DNA of 64,000 nucleotides from Bacillota bacterium (GCA_023436115.1 JAEZKQ010000027.1:44366-108365); one strand, 5' to 3'; numbered from the stretch's first letter, positions 19,277-28,574 are shown. The notes: generated from the letters alone by a model not told the origin. Translations and numbers: made by a program.

Positions 19277-21145
19277 GTGAAAAAGAAGAAGAAAGAGCAG
19301 CCAGCCAATCAGATTGATCAGCAAAGCGCGGACAATGCACAGACAGACAGTTCTGTTCCTTGCTCCGGCACTGGCAATGACATGATTAAGTCTGAGGAAA
19401 ATGAAACGAGCTGTGCTGAAACAGCCGATACGCCAAAAAACGAGTTATCAGCCGAAGAGCCTCTTGAGGAAAACACAGCCGAAACAAGCTCCGCTGAAGC
19501 GGCCGATACGCAAAAAGACGTGTCATCAGCCGAAACAGAGCCGCTTGATGAGGAAAAATCCATTGAGTTTTATTTAGCGAACAGCGATGAGGAAGCATCG
19601 CCGGACGATAATAAAGCCAAACCGGCAAAGGCCAAAAAGCCAAGAAAACCGTGGAGCACAAAAAAGAAGATTATATTCTCCAGTATTGCGGTTGTTTTGG
19701 CTGCGCTTATTGGCTTTGCTTCCTATGCTTATGCCATTTGGTCTAACCCAATGGGTCAATTTGATAAGGTTTCTGAGCAGGTAACGGCAACACCATCTCC
19801 CGAAGAGACAACTGATCAGACGTTGGGCCCTACCCCCACAATCGATCCTTATGACGAATTGGTCGCTAAGGCTGATTTTGGACTGCTTGATAATATCGTT
19901 AACATCATGCTGATCGGTGTGGACTATTCGGTTGAACGCGAAACGTGGAGCGGCAAGCATGCTTACCATTCAGACGTGATGATCGTGCTGTCTATTAACA
20001 CCGATACCAATGAAGTCAGCATGATCTCTCTTCCCCGCGACACCTATGCCAAGATTCCCGGAGTCAAAGGGATATACAAGCTCAACGCGTCGATAGACTG
20101 CGGCGGCGGTTGGCCGACGGAATCAGGATTTAAAAAGGTTTGCGAAGCAGCATCGTGGATGCTGGGCGATATACCCGTCGAATACTATTACGCGGTGGAT
20201 ATGGGCGCCGTTAAAGGGCTTGTCAACGCAATCGGCGGGCTTTATTACGACGTCGACATTGACTTCAAAATACAGGGACGCTCCTATACGAAGGGCTATC
20301 AGTATATGGACGGCCAAGCGGTGCTTGACTATCTGCGCGTCAGGAAGAATTTAGCGAAGAACGAAGAGGGCGACCTAAACCGTATCAACCGTCAAAAGAA
20401 GATGCTGATTGCCATATTTGAGAAAATTAAGGATTCCGATCTTCTGGTTAAACTGCCGGATATTCTGGGCGCATTCGATGGCAATCTTTATACCAATACA
20501 ACATTGGCTCAAACGGCGGCGCTCGCGGCTTACGCCTATAATGTCGACAGCGACAATATACAGATGTATTCTATGGGCGGAAGATATCACAATATATTTA
20601 ATTGGCGATTTGTGCTCACCGATCAGAAGGACCGCGTAGAGCTGATTAAAAAGGTTTACGGTGTTGATGTGGAGCAGTATAAGAACTATTCCCCAAAAAG
20701 AGCGATGTTGCTTTGGGAGCAGATGCAGGCAGACGTTATCGCGCCCAAATCCAAAGAGGTTTTGAAAAAAGTTAAGGTCATTTTGGATGCTGACAAACAG
20801 CTTCCTGAATACCCGAAACCCGCACCGCCCGCCGATCCCGCACCCGTCGATCCGGCAGCACCTGTAGACCCAGCGGCTCCGACACCCGCACCGCCCGCCC
20901 CGACGCCCACTCCTGACCCTGCGGATTACAGAAAGTATGGTGCCGATGTCTGGGATATCTATAACAGAGCCGCCAAGCAATGTCAGTCGTTAGGATCGCT
21001 TGATAGTTTAGATACGTTGAAGGCTGCCAACCTGCAGCTAAAGGCCGATATTGAAAAGCTATGTTCGATGTTTTCTATAAAAGTGCCAAACTGGGGTGTC
21101 CATTACGAAAAAAACGAAAATGAGATATATGTCAACTTTAATTAA
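19277..21145 (+). CDS. LytR-CpsA-Psr family cell-wall ligase
   Basis: The 622-residue protein starts with a long, acidic, low-complexity cytoplasmic region containing imperfect repeats (AETADTPK, AEAADTQK), then a basic patch and a membrane helix (about 130-152). The LCP domain (about 200-460) has SLPRDTYAKIPG and conserved Arg residues around RVRKN and NRINRQKKM. A Pro/Ala-rich linker (about 513-551) and a small C-terminal domain follow. LCP proteins transfer glycopolymers such as teichoic acids from lipid carriers to peptidoglycan outside the membrane. The GTG at 19277 is chosen because AGGAG lies about seven bases upstream; the frame extends 33 codons further without a good site. Confidence 0.92.
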   Translation: MKKKKKEQPANQIDQQSADNAQTDSSVPCSGTGNDMIKSEENETSCAETADTPKNELSAEEPLEENTAETSSAEAADTQKDVSSAETEPLDEEKSIEFYLANSDEEASPDDNKAKPAKAKKPRKPWSTKKKIIFSSIAVVLAALIGFASYAYAIWSNPMGQFDKVSEQVTATPSPEETTDQTLGPTPTIDPYDELVAKADFGLLDNIVNIMLIGVDYSVERETWSGKHAYHSDVMIVLSINTDTNEVSMISLPRDTYAKIPGVKGIYKLNASIDCGGGWPTESGFKKVCEAASWMLGDIPVEYYYAVDMGAVKGLVNAIGGLYYDVDIDFKIQGRSYTKGYQYMDGQAVLDYLRVRKNLAKNEEGDLNRINRQKKMLIAIFEKIKDSDLLVKLPDILGAFDGNLYTNTTLAQTAALAAYAYNVDSDNIQMYSMGGRYHNIFNWRFVLTDQKDRVELIKKVYGVDVEQYKNYSPKRAMLLWEQMQADVIAPKSKEVLKKVKVILDADKQLPEYPKPAPPADPAPVDPAAPVDPAAPTPAPPAPTPTPDPADYRKYGADVWDIYNRAAKQCQSLGSLDSLDTLKAANLQLKADIEKLCSMFSIKVPNWGVHYEKNENEIYVNFN

Positions 21146-21181
21146 GCTTTGACTATCGTTATACGAATAGAGATTAATATC

Positions 21182-21218
21182 AACGCCATGTCGGCTTTCC
21201 GCCTGCATGGCGTTTTCT
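21182..21218 (+). terminator. Intrinsic terminator of the LCP gene
   Basis: ACGCCATG and CATGGCGT form a stem with further pairing inside (CGGC/GCC), followed by TTTTCTCT, about 40 bases after the stop codon. Confidence 0.8.
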
Positions 21219-21248
21219 CTCGGACGCTTTTATAGAACGAGACTACAG

Positions 21249-21274
21249 GCAAAAGGCCGCTTAATTCGGCGGCC
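21249..21274 (-). terminator. Intrinsic terminator of spoIIID
   Basis: On the minus strand AGGCCGC pairs with GCGGCCT and is followed by TTTTGCC, just after the spoIIID stop codon. Confidence 0.7.
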
Positions 21275-21281
21275 TCATGCA

Positions 21282-21530
21282 TTATTGGTTCTTATATTTT
21301 AACCGCGTGGCATTCCCGCCGCGAATATGCCTTTCCTCCTTGTTCTTTCTAAGCACCTCCGCGACCGCCCGTGCCGTAGACGGCGAAATCGCACAAAGAC
21401 GTTCTGTCAGATCCTTATGTACCGTGCTCTTGCTCGTACCAAAAGTTCGCGCCGCTTGACGCACAGTCGCTCCGCTCATGAGCACATAGTCTGCAATACG
21501 CGTCACACGGTCTTCGATATATTCTTTCAT
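21282..21530 (-). CDS. spoIIID: Sporulation transcriptional regulator SpoIIID
   Basis: The 82-residue protein matches SpoIIID along its whole length: MKEYIEDRV start, the helix-turn-helix ATVRQAARTFGTSKSTVHKD, and the basic C-terminus around ERHIRGGNAT. SpoIIID is a small DNA-binding protein that controls many mother-cell sporulation genes, so the organism carries the endospore programme. The start at 21530 follows AAAGGGGGC; the frame is open 26 codons further upstream but homology starts at this Met. It is a single-gene unit with its own terminator. Confidence 0.96.
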   Translation of the reverse strand: MKEYIEDRVTRIADYVLMSGATVRQAARTFGTSKSTVHKDLTERLCAISPSTARAVAEVLRKNKEERHIRGGNATRLKYKNQ

Positions 21531-22129
21531 GCATTGAGCCCCCTTTTTCATCTTGGTACATGTGTATGTGGCAAAGGAGGCTTGTATGAGTTTTATATGT
21601 CTTAACACATAATAAAATCACGCCCGTAACGAAGCGCCGATACATCCAAAACCATACCGGACACCCAAAACAGACGATGAACATCAATATGTTTTGAATT
21701 TACCATTGTTTCACTATATTCGGTACTGTTTATCTATAAAATAATGGAGCTATCATCCAAAGAAAACGGCGCAAGACTTGTGACTTAACTTATGAACCTA
21801 CAGCACTCTCTAAAGACGTATCAACCTTATTTAAGTGGAGTCCTATTGCGTAAAAATTAAGGTCCTTAATAACTAGGGTTATTGGGGCTTTTTTCAGATA
21901 AATTCGTATATCAGCCACAGAGCTTGATTTTGAAACCATATCAAACGGTTTCATGAGTACAACGGTCAACTCCCGCTATCCATGAAAGGGGCTGAATCAC
22001 ATATGACTGAGCGTTGGCAACCCAGTTTATGATCTGAAGCGAATGTGCGATTAAAACCGGCTTCATAAAATGCCGTGGATAACACAAAACAACGATTGTA
22101 TAGCATGATTAGGCAAGTAACGAAAGCCA
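21531..22129. other. 600-base intergenic region between spoIIID and the SpoIIE-like gene
   Basis: No convincing gene lies here. It holds a terminator-like hairpin with no upstream gene (21863-21894) and a perfect inverted repeat TGAAACC/GGTTTCA (21931-21953) that could be an operator of the downstream gene. It also has an 8-codon ORF behind a consensus AAAGGAGG (21574-21612). A short open frame on the minus strand (21966-22154) has no recognisable content. Confidence 0.5.
21863..21894 (+). terminator. Orphan terminator-like hairpin
   Basis: CCTTAATAAC pairs with GTTATTGGGG (with G-U pairs) and is followed by CTTTTTT on the plus strand. No gene lies upstream on this strand back to the LCP terminator, so it may end a small RNA or act before the downstream gene. 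Confidence 0.5.
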
Positions 22130-23920
22130 ATGAACTTATTAAAGAGGGTGGCATCCATAGATAACATTTTAGATTTACTGATTAATCTTATCAAGAGCAT
22201 GTCGGTTGTTATCGTCCTTGCTTATATTCTCACCAGAACCAAGGTCTATAACGCGATCATGTCTGCTAAAAAGGTGGCTGTTAAACAAAAGCTGGCGCTT
22301 ATCGTGGTGTTCGGCTTGTTCTCCATATACGGAACGTTAAGCGGTATTGATTTCAAGAATGCCATTGCCAACATACGCGATCTGGGGCCTGCTATCGCCG
22401 GGCTTATCGGCGGTCCGCTGGTCGGCTTAGGTGCCGGGCTGATCGGTGCCGTTCACCGTTTCTTTCTGGGCGGTCTTACGTATATACCGTGCTCGATATC
22501 CACTGTTCTGGCGGGGCTTGCGGGCGGACTGATTTACCTGTTCAGAAAAGGTAAATTCTTAAGCATAACCGGCTCTGTTATTTTTATGGCTTTGATGGAA
22601 GCGTTTCATATGAGTCTGGCCCTTGTGATTGTTCAGCCTTTCAGTACCATATACCCTATTATCGAGAGCTTAAGCCTGCCCATGATATTGACCAATGCAC
22701 TGGGAATGGGTATATTCGCTTTTATCATTCACAATCTTATCAAAGAGCGTGAAACGAAGCACACCAAAGAGCTGATTGAAAGCGAGCTCAGCGTAGCCCG
22801 AGAGATACAGATGAGTATTGTCCCAAAAATCTTCCCCGCTTTTCCGGAGCGCCGTGAATTTGATATCTTCGCCCTCATTGAACCGGCTAAGGAAGTGGGC
22901 GGCGATCTGTATGATTTCTTTTTGCTCGATGAGGATCACCTTTGTTTCACAATAGGCGATGTATCCGGGAAAGGCGTTCCGGCCTCGCTGTTCATGGCGG
23001 TCACCAAAACGTTAATTAAAGCCAAAGCAGGCATACATATGAGTCCGGATCAGGTTTTGTATGAAGTCAACAACGAGCTGTGCAAAGACAACGATTCGGG
23101 GATGTTTGTCACTGAATTCCTTGGTATATTGACCATAACAACAGGAGAAATGGTTTTCAGCAACGGCGGCCACAACATCCCCTATCTGCTTAAGGCAAAT
23201 GGTGAGATAGAAGCATTGCCTAAAATACCAGGCATGGCGCTTGCCGTTATGGATGATGCTTGCTATACCTCCTCAAGAGTTACTCTTTGTGACGGAGACA
23301 GCCTCATCATGTATACGGACGGCGTCACTGAGGCGATGAACCCTGCCGGAGAGCTTTTAAAAGACGAACGGCTGGTTGATATACTGCGCAAGTTTGCGGG
23401 CAATACCGCAAAGGAAACGGCTCAGCACATACTCGCTGAAACGCGCCGTTTTGCAAACGGTGCTGTCCAGTCGGATGATATCTCCATAATGGTTATCAAA
23501 TATTTTAGTCCCAACCGTATGGTGTACCGTCTTAAGAATGAGCTGGATGAGATCCCGGCGCTGACAGACGCTGTGGAAAGCTTTGCAGCCGCAAATGGTA
23601 TCGCTCAGGATACCGTGTTTAAAGTCAACCTGTCTTTGGACGAACTGCTGACTAACACCATCACCTATGGTTTTGGGAAAGGCGAGGCGCATGAAATCAC
23701 CGTTAAGCTGGCCGTTGAGGATAAAACGCTGGTGATCGAGATTCGTGAAGATGCGATACCTTTTAATCCCTTAGATAAACCGGAGCCGGACATCAGCCAA
23801 AATATTGACGACCGTCCCATCGGCGGGCTGGGCATTCATATCGTGCGTAAAATGATGGACGAAGTCGCATATCATCGCGAAGCGGCTTATAACGTACTGA
23901 AAATGAAAAAGTTCTTATAA
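22130..23920 (+). CDS. Membrane SpoIIE-type PP2C phosphatase fused to an RsbW-like kinase domain
   Basis: The 596-residue protein has three parts. A LytS/5TM-receptor-like membrane region covers about 15-215, with GPLVGLGAGLIGAVHRFFLGG. A SpoIIE/RsbU PP2C phosphatase domain covers about 235-455, with EVGGDLYDFF, IGDVSGKGVPAS, YTDGVTEAMN and SDDISIM metal ligands. A C-terminal HATPase/anti-sigma domain covers about 465-596, with LDELLTNTITYGF and GGLGIHIVRKM. Phosphatase and kinase would act in opposite directions on the STAS protein encoded 14 bases downstream. The signal and final output are unknown. The start is uncertain because no strong ribosome binding site precedes the ATG. Confidence 0.9.
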   Translation: MNLLKRVASIDNILDLLINLIKSMSVVIVLAYILTRTKVYNAIMSAKKVAVKQKLALIVVFGLFSIYGTLSGIDFKNAIANIRDLGPAIAGLIGGPLVGLGAGLIGAVHRFFLGGLTYIPCSISTVLAGLAGGLIYLFRKGKFLSITGSVIFMALMEAFHMSLALVIVQPFSTIYPIIESLSLPMILTNALGMGIFAFIIHNLIKERETKHTKELIESELSVAREIQMSIVPKIFPAFPERREFDIFALIEPAKEVGGDLYDFFLLDEDHLCFTIGDVSGKGVPASLFMAVTKTLIKAKAGIHMSPDQVLYEVNNELCKDNDSGMFVTEFLGILTITTGEMVFSNGGHNIPYLLKANGEIEALPKIPGMALAVMDDACYTSSRVTLCDGDSLIMYTDGVTEAMNPAGELLKDERLVDILRKFAGNTAKETAQHILAETRRFANGAVQSDDISIMVIKYFSPNRMVYRLKNELDEIPALTDAVESFAAANGIAQDTVFKVNLSLDELLTNTITYGFGKGEAHEITVKLAVEDKTLVIEIREDAIPFNPLDKPEPDISQNIDDRPIGGLGIHIVRKMMDEVAYHREAAYNVLKMKKFL

Positions 23921-23933
23921 GGAGGCATTCATT

Positions 23934-24269
23934 ATGAATATCAAAGAAACGAAAAAGGATAAAGCAACCTTACTGGTGGTGGAAGGAAGAATTGACTCCG
24001 GCACCTCCGCCTTACTGGAGAAAAAGCTGCTGTCCATGATCGACCAGGGTGCGGAGAAGAATATTATATTGGATTTTAAGTCTATGGATTATATCAGCAG
24101 CGCAGGACTTCGCGTTTTGCTTATGGCAGCCAAAAAGGCAGGCAAGCTGGGAGGAAAGGTCGTTTTGGCCTGTTTAAACACAAATGTGAAGGAAGTCTTT
24201 GATATCGCCGGATTCTCGAACATATTCAATATTTACGCGTCTTCAGAGGAAGCCCTGAGCGCTTTTTAA
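23934..24269 (+). CDS. STAS-domain anti-sigma factor antagonist
   Basis: The 111-residue single STAS domain has the conserved phosphorylation-site region DYISSAGLRVLL of SpoIIAA/RsbV-type antagonists. In partner switching the dephosphorylated form binds the anti-sigma kinase. It starts after a strong AAGGAGG and is co-transcribed with the membrane phosphatase/kinase upstream. No separate sigma factor gene is adjacent, so the final target may be encoded elsewhere or may not be a sigma factor. Confidence 0.93.
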   Translation: MNIKETKKDKATLLVVEGRIDSGTSALLEKKLLSMIDQGAEKNIILDFKSMDYISSAGLRVLLMAAKKAGKLGGKVVLACLNTNVKEVFDIAGFSNIFNIYASSEEALSAF

Positions 24270-24366
24270 CCATCGTGTGCAGCACTATGCTTTTCATGCC
24301 CATAGGCTGCTTTGCCAGCGTAAACAAACAGAAACCAAAGATATACGCTGATAAGGTGTTTGACGA

Positions 24367-25257
24367 TCAGCCTGGGAGATTCGCATCGATGACTTCTTTA
24401 AGATAGGGAATCGAGCTGGCTGCCCCTTTCTTCGTTACCGCTAACGCGGCTGCTTTTGAAGCGATATGAAGTGCCGAGGGCACATCTTCATTTCTGGTCA
24501 AAGCGGCGAGAAAATAGCCCGTGAAGGTATCGCCCGCTGCTGTGGTATCCACAGCTTTTACCGAAAAAGCCTCATGCTTATAGATATTATCATTATCCCG
24601 ATAAACAGCGCCCGATTTGCCCAGTGTCAAAACAACACGCGATTTTGGGTAGCGTTCGTGCATAGCCGCCAATATAGTGTCTGTTTCTTTTTCTCCCGTT
24701 ATTTGTTCACCTTCGTGTTCGTTCATGATAAACAATGATATTTTGTTAAGCGCATAATCAAGCAATGCGTCGTTTATAGGCGACGGGTTAAAAGCGATAC
24801 GCATTTTCTTATCGTAAGCCCTTTGTATGATCTCATCCACGAGATTGATCTCATTTTGCAGAAGCACCCAATCCCCTTCGTCAAAACAGTTCAGTACGCT
24901 TTCAATAAACGTCAATGTATTTTGAATATTGGCGCCACCATTAAGTACGATACTGTTCTGGCCGTTTTTATCTACTTGTATAAACGCGCTGCCTGTTCGT
25001 TGGCAGACCGTACGGATAAAATCACAGTGGACATGATCGCTTTGAAGAAGATCCGTCAACATATGGCCATCTTCCCCCACCATACCTGCATGATAAACGT
25101 CTGCGCCTGCCCTTGCGATCGCCAGCGTTTGATTTAAGCCCTTGCCGCCCGGATAAACATTCATGGTATAGGAACCAATCGTTTCGCCCGGCATCACAAT
25201 GTGGTCAACATTATAGACATAGTCGATATTTAATGAACCGAAGTTTAATATTTTCAT
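24367..25257 (-). CDS. PfkB-family carbohydrate kinase, ribokinase-like
   Basis: The 296-residue kinase has both PfkB signatures: the N-terminal glycine-rich NVYPGGKGLNQTLAIARAG and the C-terminal DTTAAGDTFTGYFLAAL, containing the anion hole and catalytic Asp. This family phosphorylates sugars or nucleosides with ATP; ribokinase is the closest match, but the substrate is inferred. It stands alone, converging with the STAS gene, and the ABC sugar locus lies several kb away. Confidence 0.88.
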   Translation of the reverse strand: MKILNFGSLNIDYVYNVDHIVMPGETIGSYTMNVYPGGKGLNQTLAIARAGADVYHAGMVGEDGHMLTDLLQSDHVHCDFIRTVCQRTGSAFIQVDKNGQNSIVLNGGANIQNTLTFIESVLNCFDEGDWVLLQNEINLVDEIIQRAYDKKMRIAFNPSPINDALLDYALNKISLFIMNEHEGEQITGEKETDTILAAMHERYPKSRVVLTLGKSGAVYRDNDNIYKHEAFSVKAVDTTAAGDTFTGYFLAALTRNEDVPSALHIASKAAALAVTKKGAASSIPYLKEVIDANLPG

Positions 25258-25373
25258 AGAACCCCCGATGCAGATTGATGGCGTGCTCCTTTGTATTAAA
25301 GTATAATCCTTTTAGCGATCATTGGAAACACCATAACGCCGATTCATTCATCTTTCCCGCCGAAGATTCACAT

Positions 25374-25406
25374 AAAAAACGATGAAACTTGCTGTCTCAT
25401 CGTTTT
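25374..25406 (-). terminator. Intrinsic terminator of the GQS-repeat lipoprotein gene
   Basis: On the minus strand AACGATGA pairs with TTCATCGTT and is followed by a run of T residues, 30-60 bases after the stop codon. Confidence 0.8.
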
Positions 25407-25434
25407 CAAACTCTTTTCTATACTATTATCTTTA

Positions 25435-26157
25435 TTATTCACCTTGTATGCGTTTCAGATTGCTCACCGCGAGCTCGGCCGCCTGTTTGACTGCCTTCTC
25501 AGCCTTAGCCGGATCTGAAGTGTTGGCCACAACATAGATATAATATTCGCTGGACAACACACTCATGCCCTTGGCCGATACAAAAGAATCTTCGCCGATA
25601 CGACCGATATCCGCAGCGTTTGGATCTGCGAACATCTTCTTTAACGCCTCGAAGAGGCTCTTGGGGGACATTTCACCGCCGGCTTGGCCGGATTGGCCCG
25701 ACTGACCCGATTGACCCGACTGGCCTGACTGGCCGGATTGGTCCGATTGACCTGACTGACCCGACTGACCCGACTGGCCCGACTGACCTGACTGACCCGA
25801 CTGGCCCGATTGGCCCGACTGCATCGCCTCTTTTTGTATCAGTACAACCTGCAAGTAGCTTTTGGAATCGGTAGCCTCTGCCGCGTATACGCATATCTTC
25901 ATACCAAGAACAGGCTGTTCCGACGTTGTGGGGTCTTTGACCGGTTCCCCAACAAGCTGAGCGGCTTCTTCTTTAGATATAAGCTGCTCAGGCTTAGTCA
26001 TCTGTTTCTGCGATTCGCTCGGGCTTGCACTGGCCTCTGATGAGGGACTTGCTGCGGCCATCTGAGTCGATGCGTCCTGCGAATCACCCCCGGAGCAGCC
26101 TGCGATTAACAGCATTAAGCAAAGCAGCAAGGCTGTTATGTAAATATGTTTCTTCAT
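25435..26157 (-). CDS. Lipoprotein with Gly-Gln-Ser triplet repeats
   Basis: The 240-residue protein has a lipoprotein signal (LMLLIAGC, acylated Cys near residue 21), a Ser/Ala-rich linker and a folded segment of about 60 residues ([14 protein letters not shown] onward). About 15 tandem Gly-Gln-Ser triplets follow, with one Asp and one Ala variant, and a C-terminal segment of about 75 residues. The halves flanking the repeat seem to belong to one domain interrupted by the repeat. Function is unknown; it is anchored outside the membrane. The repeat is in frame, so copy-number changes would alter length without breaking the gene. Ribosome binding site and terminator are both clear. Confidence 0.88.
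   Translation of the reverse strand: MKKHIYITALLLCLMLLIAGCSGGDSQDASTQMAAASPSSEASASPSESQKQMTKPEQLISKEEAAQLVGEPVKDPTTSEQPVLGMKICVYAAEATDSKSYLQVVLIQKEAMQSGQSGQSGQSGQSGQSGQSGQSGQSDQSGQSGQSGQSGQSGQSGQAGGEMSPKSLFEALKKMFADPNAADIGRIGEDSFVSAKGMSVLSSEYYIYVVANTSDPAKAEKAVKQAAELAVSNLKRIQGE
25684..25821. repeat. 9-bp tandem repeat array coding for Gly-Gln-Ser triplets
   Basis: About 15 copies of a 9-base unit (plus strand approximately GACTGACCC / GACTGGCCC) lie inside the lipoprotein gene. Units differ mainly at synonymous positions, which suggests selection on the peptide as well as slippage. Confidence 0.9.
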
Positions 26158-26449
26158 ATAAGCACCTTCCTTATATTCTCTTTACCTCCATTATGGCTTA
26201 ATCACGAAAAGAATATGCCGCTCTTCCTAATATGGCGAAAAAACTTTTCCATTTGCTCCGGTGATATGCTCATGGCATCAATTTAATCCAATGATGCTAT
26301 AACGATCAATATCTATTGATTAAGTATAGTCAAACTATTTGCACGCGTTATCCTTCCAACATAATAGAGGCGTAACAAAACATCTTGTGAAATAATCCGC
26401 CGCACCGTTTCATATATAATAAAATAAACGTATAAAAAGCAGGAATTAA

Positions 26450-27514
26450 ATGAACACAAACAGCGCATCTTCACTGAACGTTTTCAAAATTGCTTCGGCT
26501 TATATCGGAACAGTGGTAGGAGCGGGCTTTGCTTCCGGACAAGAGATACTACAATTCTTCGGTGCTTTCGGGGCTGCAGGTCTTTTTGGCGTCATCATAT
26601 CGTCTGTATTATTCTTTTTCATTGGTTATTCCATACTTATACTGGGGCGTCATTTAAAAGCCACATCCCACGTGGATATTGTGCGCTACACCAACGGCCC
26701 GTTCTTTGGCTCATTCATTGACATCATTATCACCATATTTATGTTCGGCGGACTTGCTGCCATGATTGCGGGTGCAGGTGCCATATTTGACGAGCAGTTC
26801 TCCATATCTCCCATTTGGGGTACGCTTGCGATGGCGGTGATCACACTGCTGACGGTTGTAACAGGCACAAAAGGTGTCATCAACGCCATCAGCTATGTTG
26901 TCCCTTTCCTCATACTGTCCGTACTCGTGATCAGCATTGGCAGCTTGATAAACAACCCCATTACTCATGAGGAAGTGCGTATGGCATCCCGTTTGAACGG
27001 TGCCACTCCCAATTGGCTGCTCTCGGCAGTCAACTATGCCTCATATAATATCGTCATATCCATCGGCGTACTCACTCCCATGGGGGCGGTCACACACGAC
27101 AAGAGTAAGCTTTTTTGGGGAGCGCTGCTGGGCGCCGTGGGGCTGGGGATCGGCATGATTGCAATCTATTTTTGTCTGCTTACCAACATCGCTGATGTTT
27201 ACGCCATGCAGGTGCCCATGATTGAAATTGCGAATAAACTGTCTGTCGTGATCAGGGTGGTGTTTGCCGTGGTGCTGTTTGCCGAAGTCTATACGACGGC
27301 GGTCGGCAATCTGTATGGCTTTGTGCAACGGTTATCGGTAAAGCTGCCTAAGATCTACTTCATTATCGGTGCGACATTGCTTGCTTTCATGGCCGGCCAG
27401 CTCGGCTTTTCCAATATGGTTAAGTATCTCTATCCCGTAGTTGGTTACGGCGGCATATTCTTCTTTGTGGGCGTTGTATGGACGTGGCTCAGAAAGAGAA
27501 ACGCTCTGCGTTAA
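26450..27514 (+). CDS. YkvI-family membrane transporter-like protein
   Basis: The 354-residue protein has about ten hydrophobic helices. Its N-terminus contains IASAYIGTVVGAGFASGQEILQ-type sequence, typical of YkvI-like proteins, which are distant relatives of amino-acid/sodium symporters of the LeuT fold. The substrate is unknown. The ATG follows a GCAGGA site. The peptidase gene begins 45 bases later, so the two are probably co-transcribed. Confidence 0.85.
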   Translation: MNTNSASSLNVFKIASAYIGTVVGAGFASGQEILQFFGAFGAAGLFGVIISSVLFFFIGYSILILGRHLKATSHVDIVRYTNGPFFGSFIDIIITIFMFGGLAAMIAGAGAIFDEQFSISPIWGTLAMAVITLLTVVTGTKGVINAISYVVPFLILSVLVISIGSLINNPITHEEVRMASRLNGATPNWLLSAVNYASYNIVISIGVLTPMGAVTHDKSKLFWGALLGAVGLGIGMIAIYFCLLTNIADVYAMQVPMIEIANKLSVVIRVVFAVVLFAEVYTTAVGNLYGFVQRLSVKLPKIYFIIGATLLAFMAGQLGFSNMVKYLYPVVGYGGIFFFVGVVWTWLRKRNALR

Positions 27515-27559
27515 ATGTTCTGGCTGTCGATATGCGAACCAAACCGTGAGGACGTTGAC

Positions 27560-28516
27560 ATGAAAAGGATACGATTCATCATTCTAACAGCCGTTTTGGT
27601 ACTCCTGGTTCTAACGGCAAAGGTTACTTATGAAGACATATCTGTGGGGAAAAGCATTAATGTGCTGGCTCAGAATATAAACTCCGGCTATGAGACAACA
27701 GCAAAGCAAGACCTGCTTGCATTGATGATGGCTTATCCGCAGCACATTAAGGGGCTGGAAATGGACGAGAGTCGCAAAATCTATGTGGTCATGCAATCGG
27801 ACAGCAAAATAATATATGATGATATGCGCAGCAAAAGCTACGACGAAAAACTTGCCGATGCCGATTTGCAGGACATGATGGAAATGATCTATCCGCTGAA
27901 TCCCATTCGTCTGCTCAGTCAAGATTGTTTTGATCCCGGAAGAATTCGTGTTTATGCTTTTTTGAACGAGGTTTATGGCTGTAACAAAAGCGAAGTTGAG
28001 GCTAATCTAGAAAGTGTATCCATAGGATCACGCATTTGTCCTTTTAATGGTCAGAATGGCGCCTCCGCGGCGCTGGAAACAGCTTTTAAAGACTTAGCCC
28101 AAGTAATGAAAGACCATCCGGAGATTTATAATTTTGCTTACCCCACCAACGGCACGTTTAATTACCGTGTGATCGCCGGAACCAATCAGCTCAGCCCTCA
28201 TGCTTATGCCATCGCTATCGATCTGAAAAGCGACCCGTGTGATTACTGGCGGTGGGCCAGCAAGGAGCAGGGACAAAGCAGACTGGACATTTATCCTGAT
28301 GAGCTGGTAGAAGCCTTCGAAAACAACGGTTTTATATGGGGCGGAAAATGGGCACATTTTGATTTTCTTCATTACGAATATCGTCCTGAGCTGATCCTCA
28401 AAGCAAAATACAGCGTTGATCCAAACGAACTGACGGATTCGTGGTACGGCGGCTTTCCAGACACGGAGCAGGTACGGAGCTATATTGAAATGATCGAAGA
28501 TGTTTATTCCGAATAA
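27560..28516 (+). CDS. M15-family D-Ala-D-Ala carboxypeptidase-like protein
   Basis: The 318-residue protein has an N-terminal membrane anchor or signal (residues 5-22) and a C-terminal zinc peptidase domain of the VanY/M15 type. The metal ligands are in SPHAYAIAIDLK (His and Asp) and in WAHFDFLHYEY (His). Family members trim peptidoglycan stem peptides outside the membrane. The start at 27560 is chosen because GAGGAC lies six bases before it; the frame extends back 15 codons to the end of the YkvI gene. No resistance-type neighbours (vanS, vanR) are present, so housekeeping wall turnover is most likely. Confidence 0.87.
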   Translation: MKRIRFIILTAVLVLLVLTAKVTYEDISVGKSINVLAQNINSGYETTAKQDLLALMMAYPQHIKGLEMDESRKIYVVMQSDSKIIYDDMRSKSYDEKLADADLQDMMEMIYPLNPIRLLSQDCFDPGRIRVYAFLNEVYGCNKSEVEANLESVSIGSRICPFNGQNGASAALETAFKDLAQVMKDHPEIYNFAYPTNGTFNYRVIAGTNQLSPHAYAIAIDLKSDPCDYWRWASKEQGQSRLDIYPDELVEAFENNGFIWGGKWAHFDFLHYEYRPELILKAKYSVDPNELTDSWYGGFPDTEQVRSYIEMIEDVYSE

Positions 28517-28574
28517 GAAAAGAACCGCCGTTAAAAGCGGCTTAGTACAGATGATAATTCCCTCTTATTCGCAT

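Noticed and set aside
20375..20980. 201-codon frame antisense to the LCP gene
   Set aside because: Low-complexity Gly/Cys/Arg translation of the proline-rich linker; a shadow frame.
21540..21610. SigE-like -10 elements (CATACAAG, CATACACA) upstream of spoIIID
   Set aside because: The -10 matches are 7 of 8, but no acceptable -35 lies at the required distance, so the promoter is not called.
21966..22154. 62-codon open frame on the minus strand
   Set aside because: No ribosome binding site, no recognisable motif, and it overlaps the start of the SpoIIE-like gene.
25684..25821. CRISPR-like repeat array
   Set aside because: Units are 9 bases long, contiguous and in frame inside a lipoprotein gene, with no spacers.
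25620..25874. Thr/Gly/Pro repeat ORF opposite the GQS repeat
   Set aside because: It is only the complementary reading of the 9-bp repeat and has no start signals.
28520..28545. Terminator after the M15 peptidase gene
   Set aside because: CCGCC/GCGG can pair weakly, but there is no T run and the stem is too short to call.
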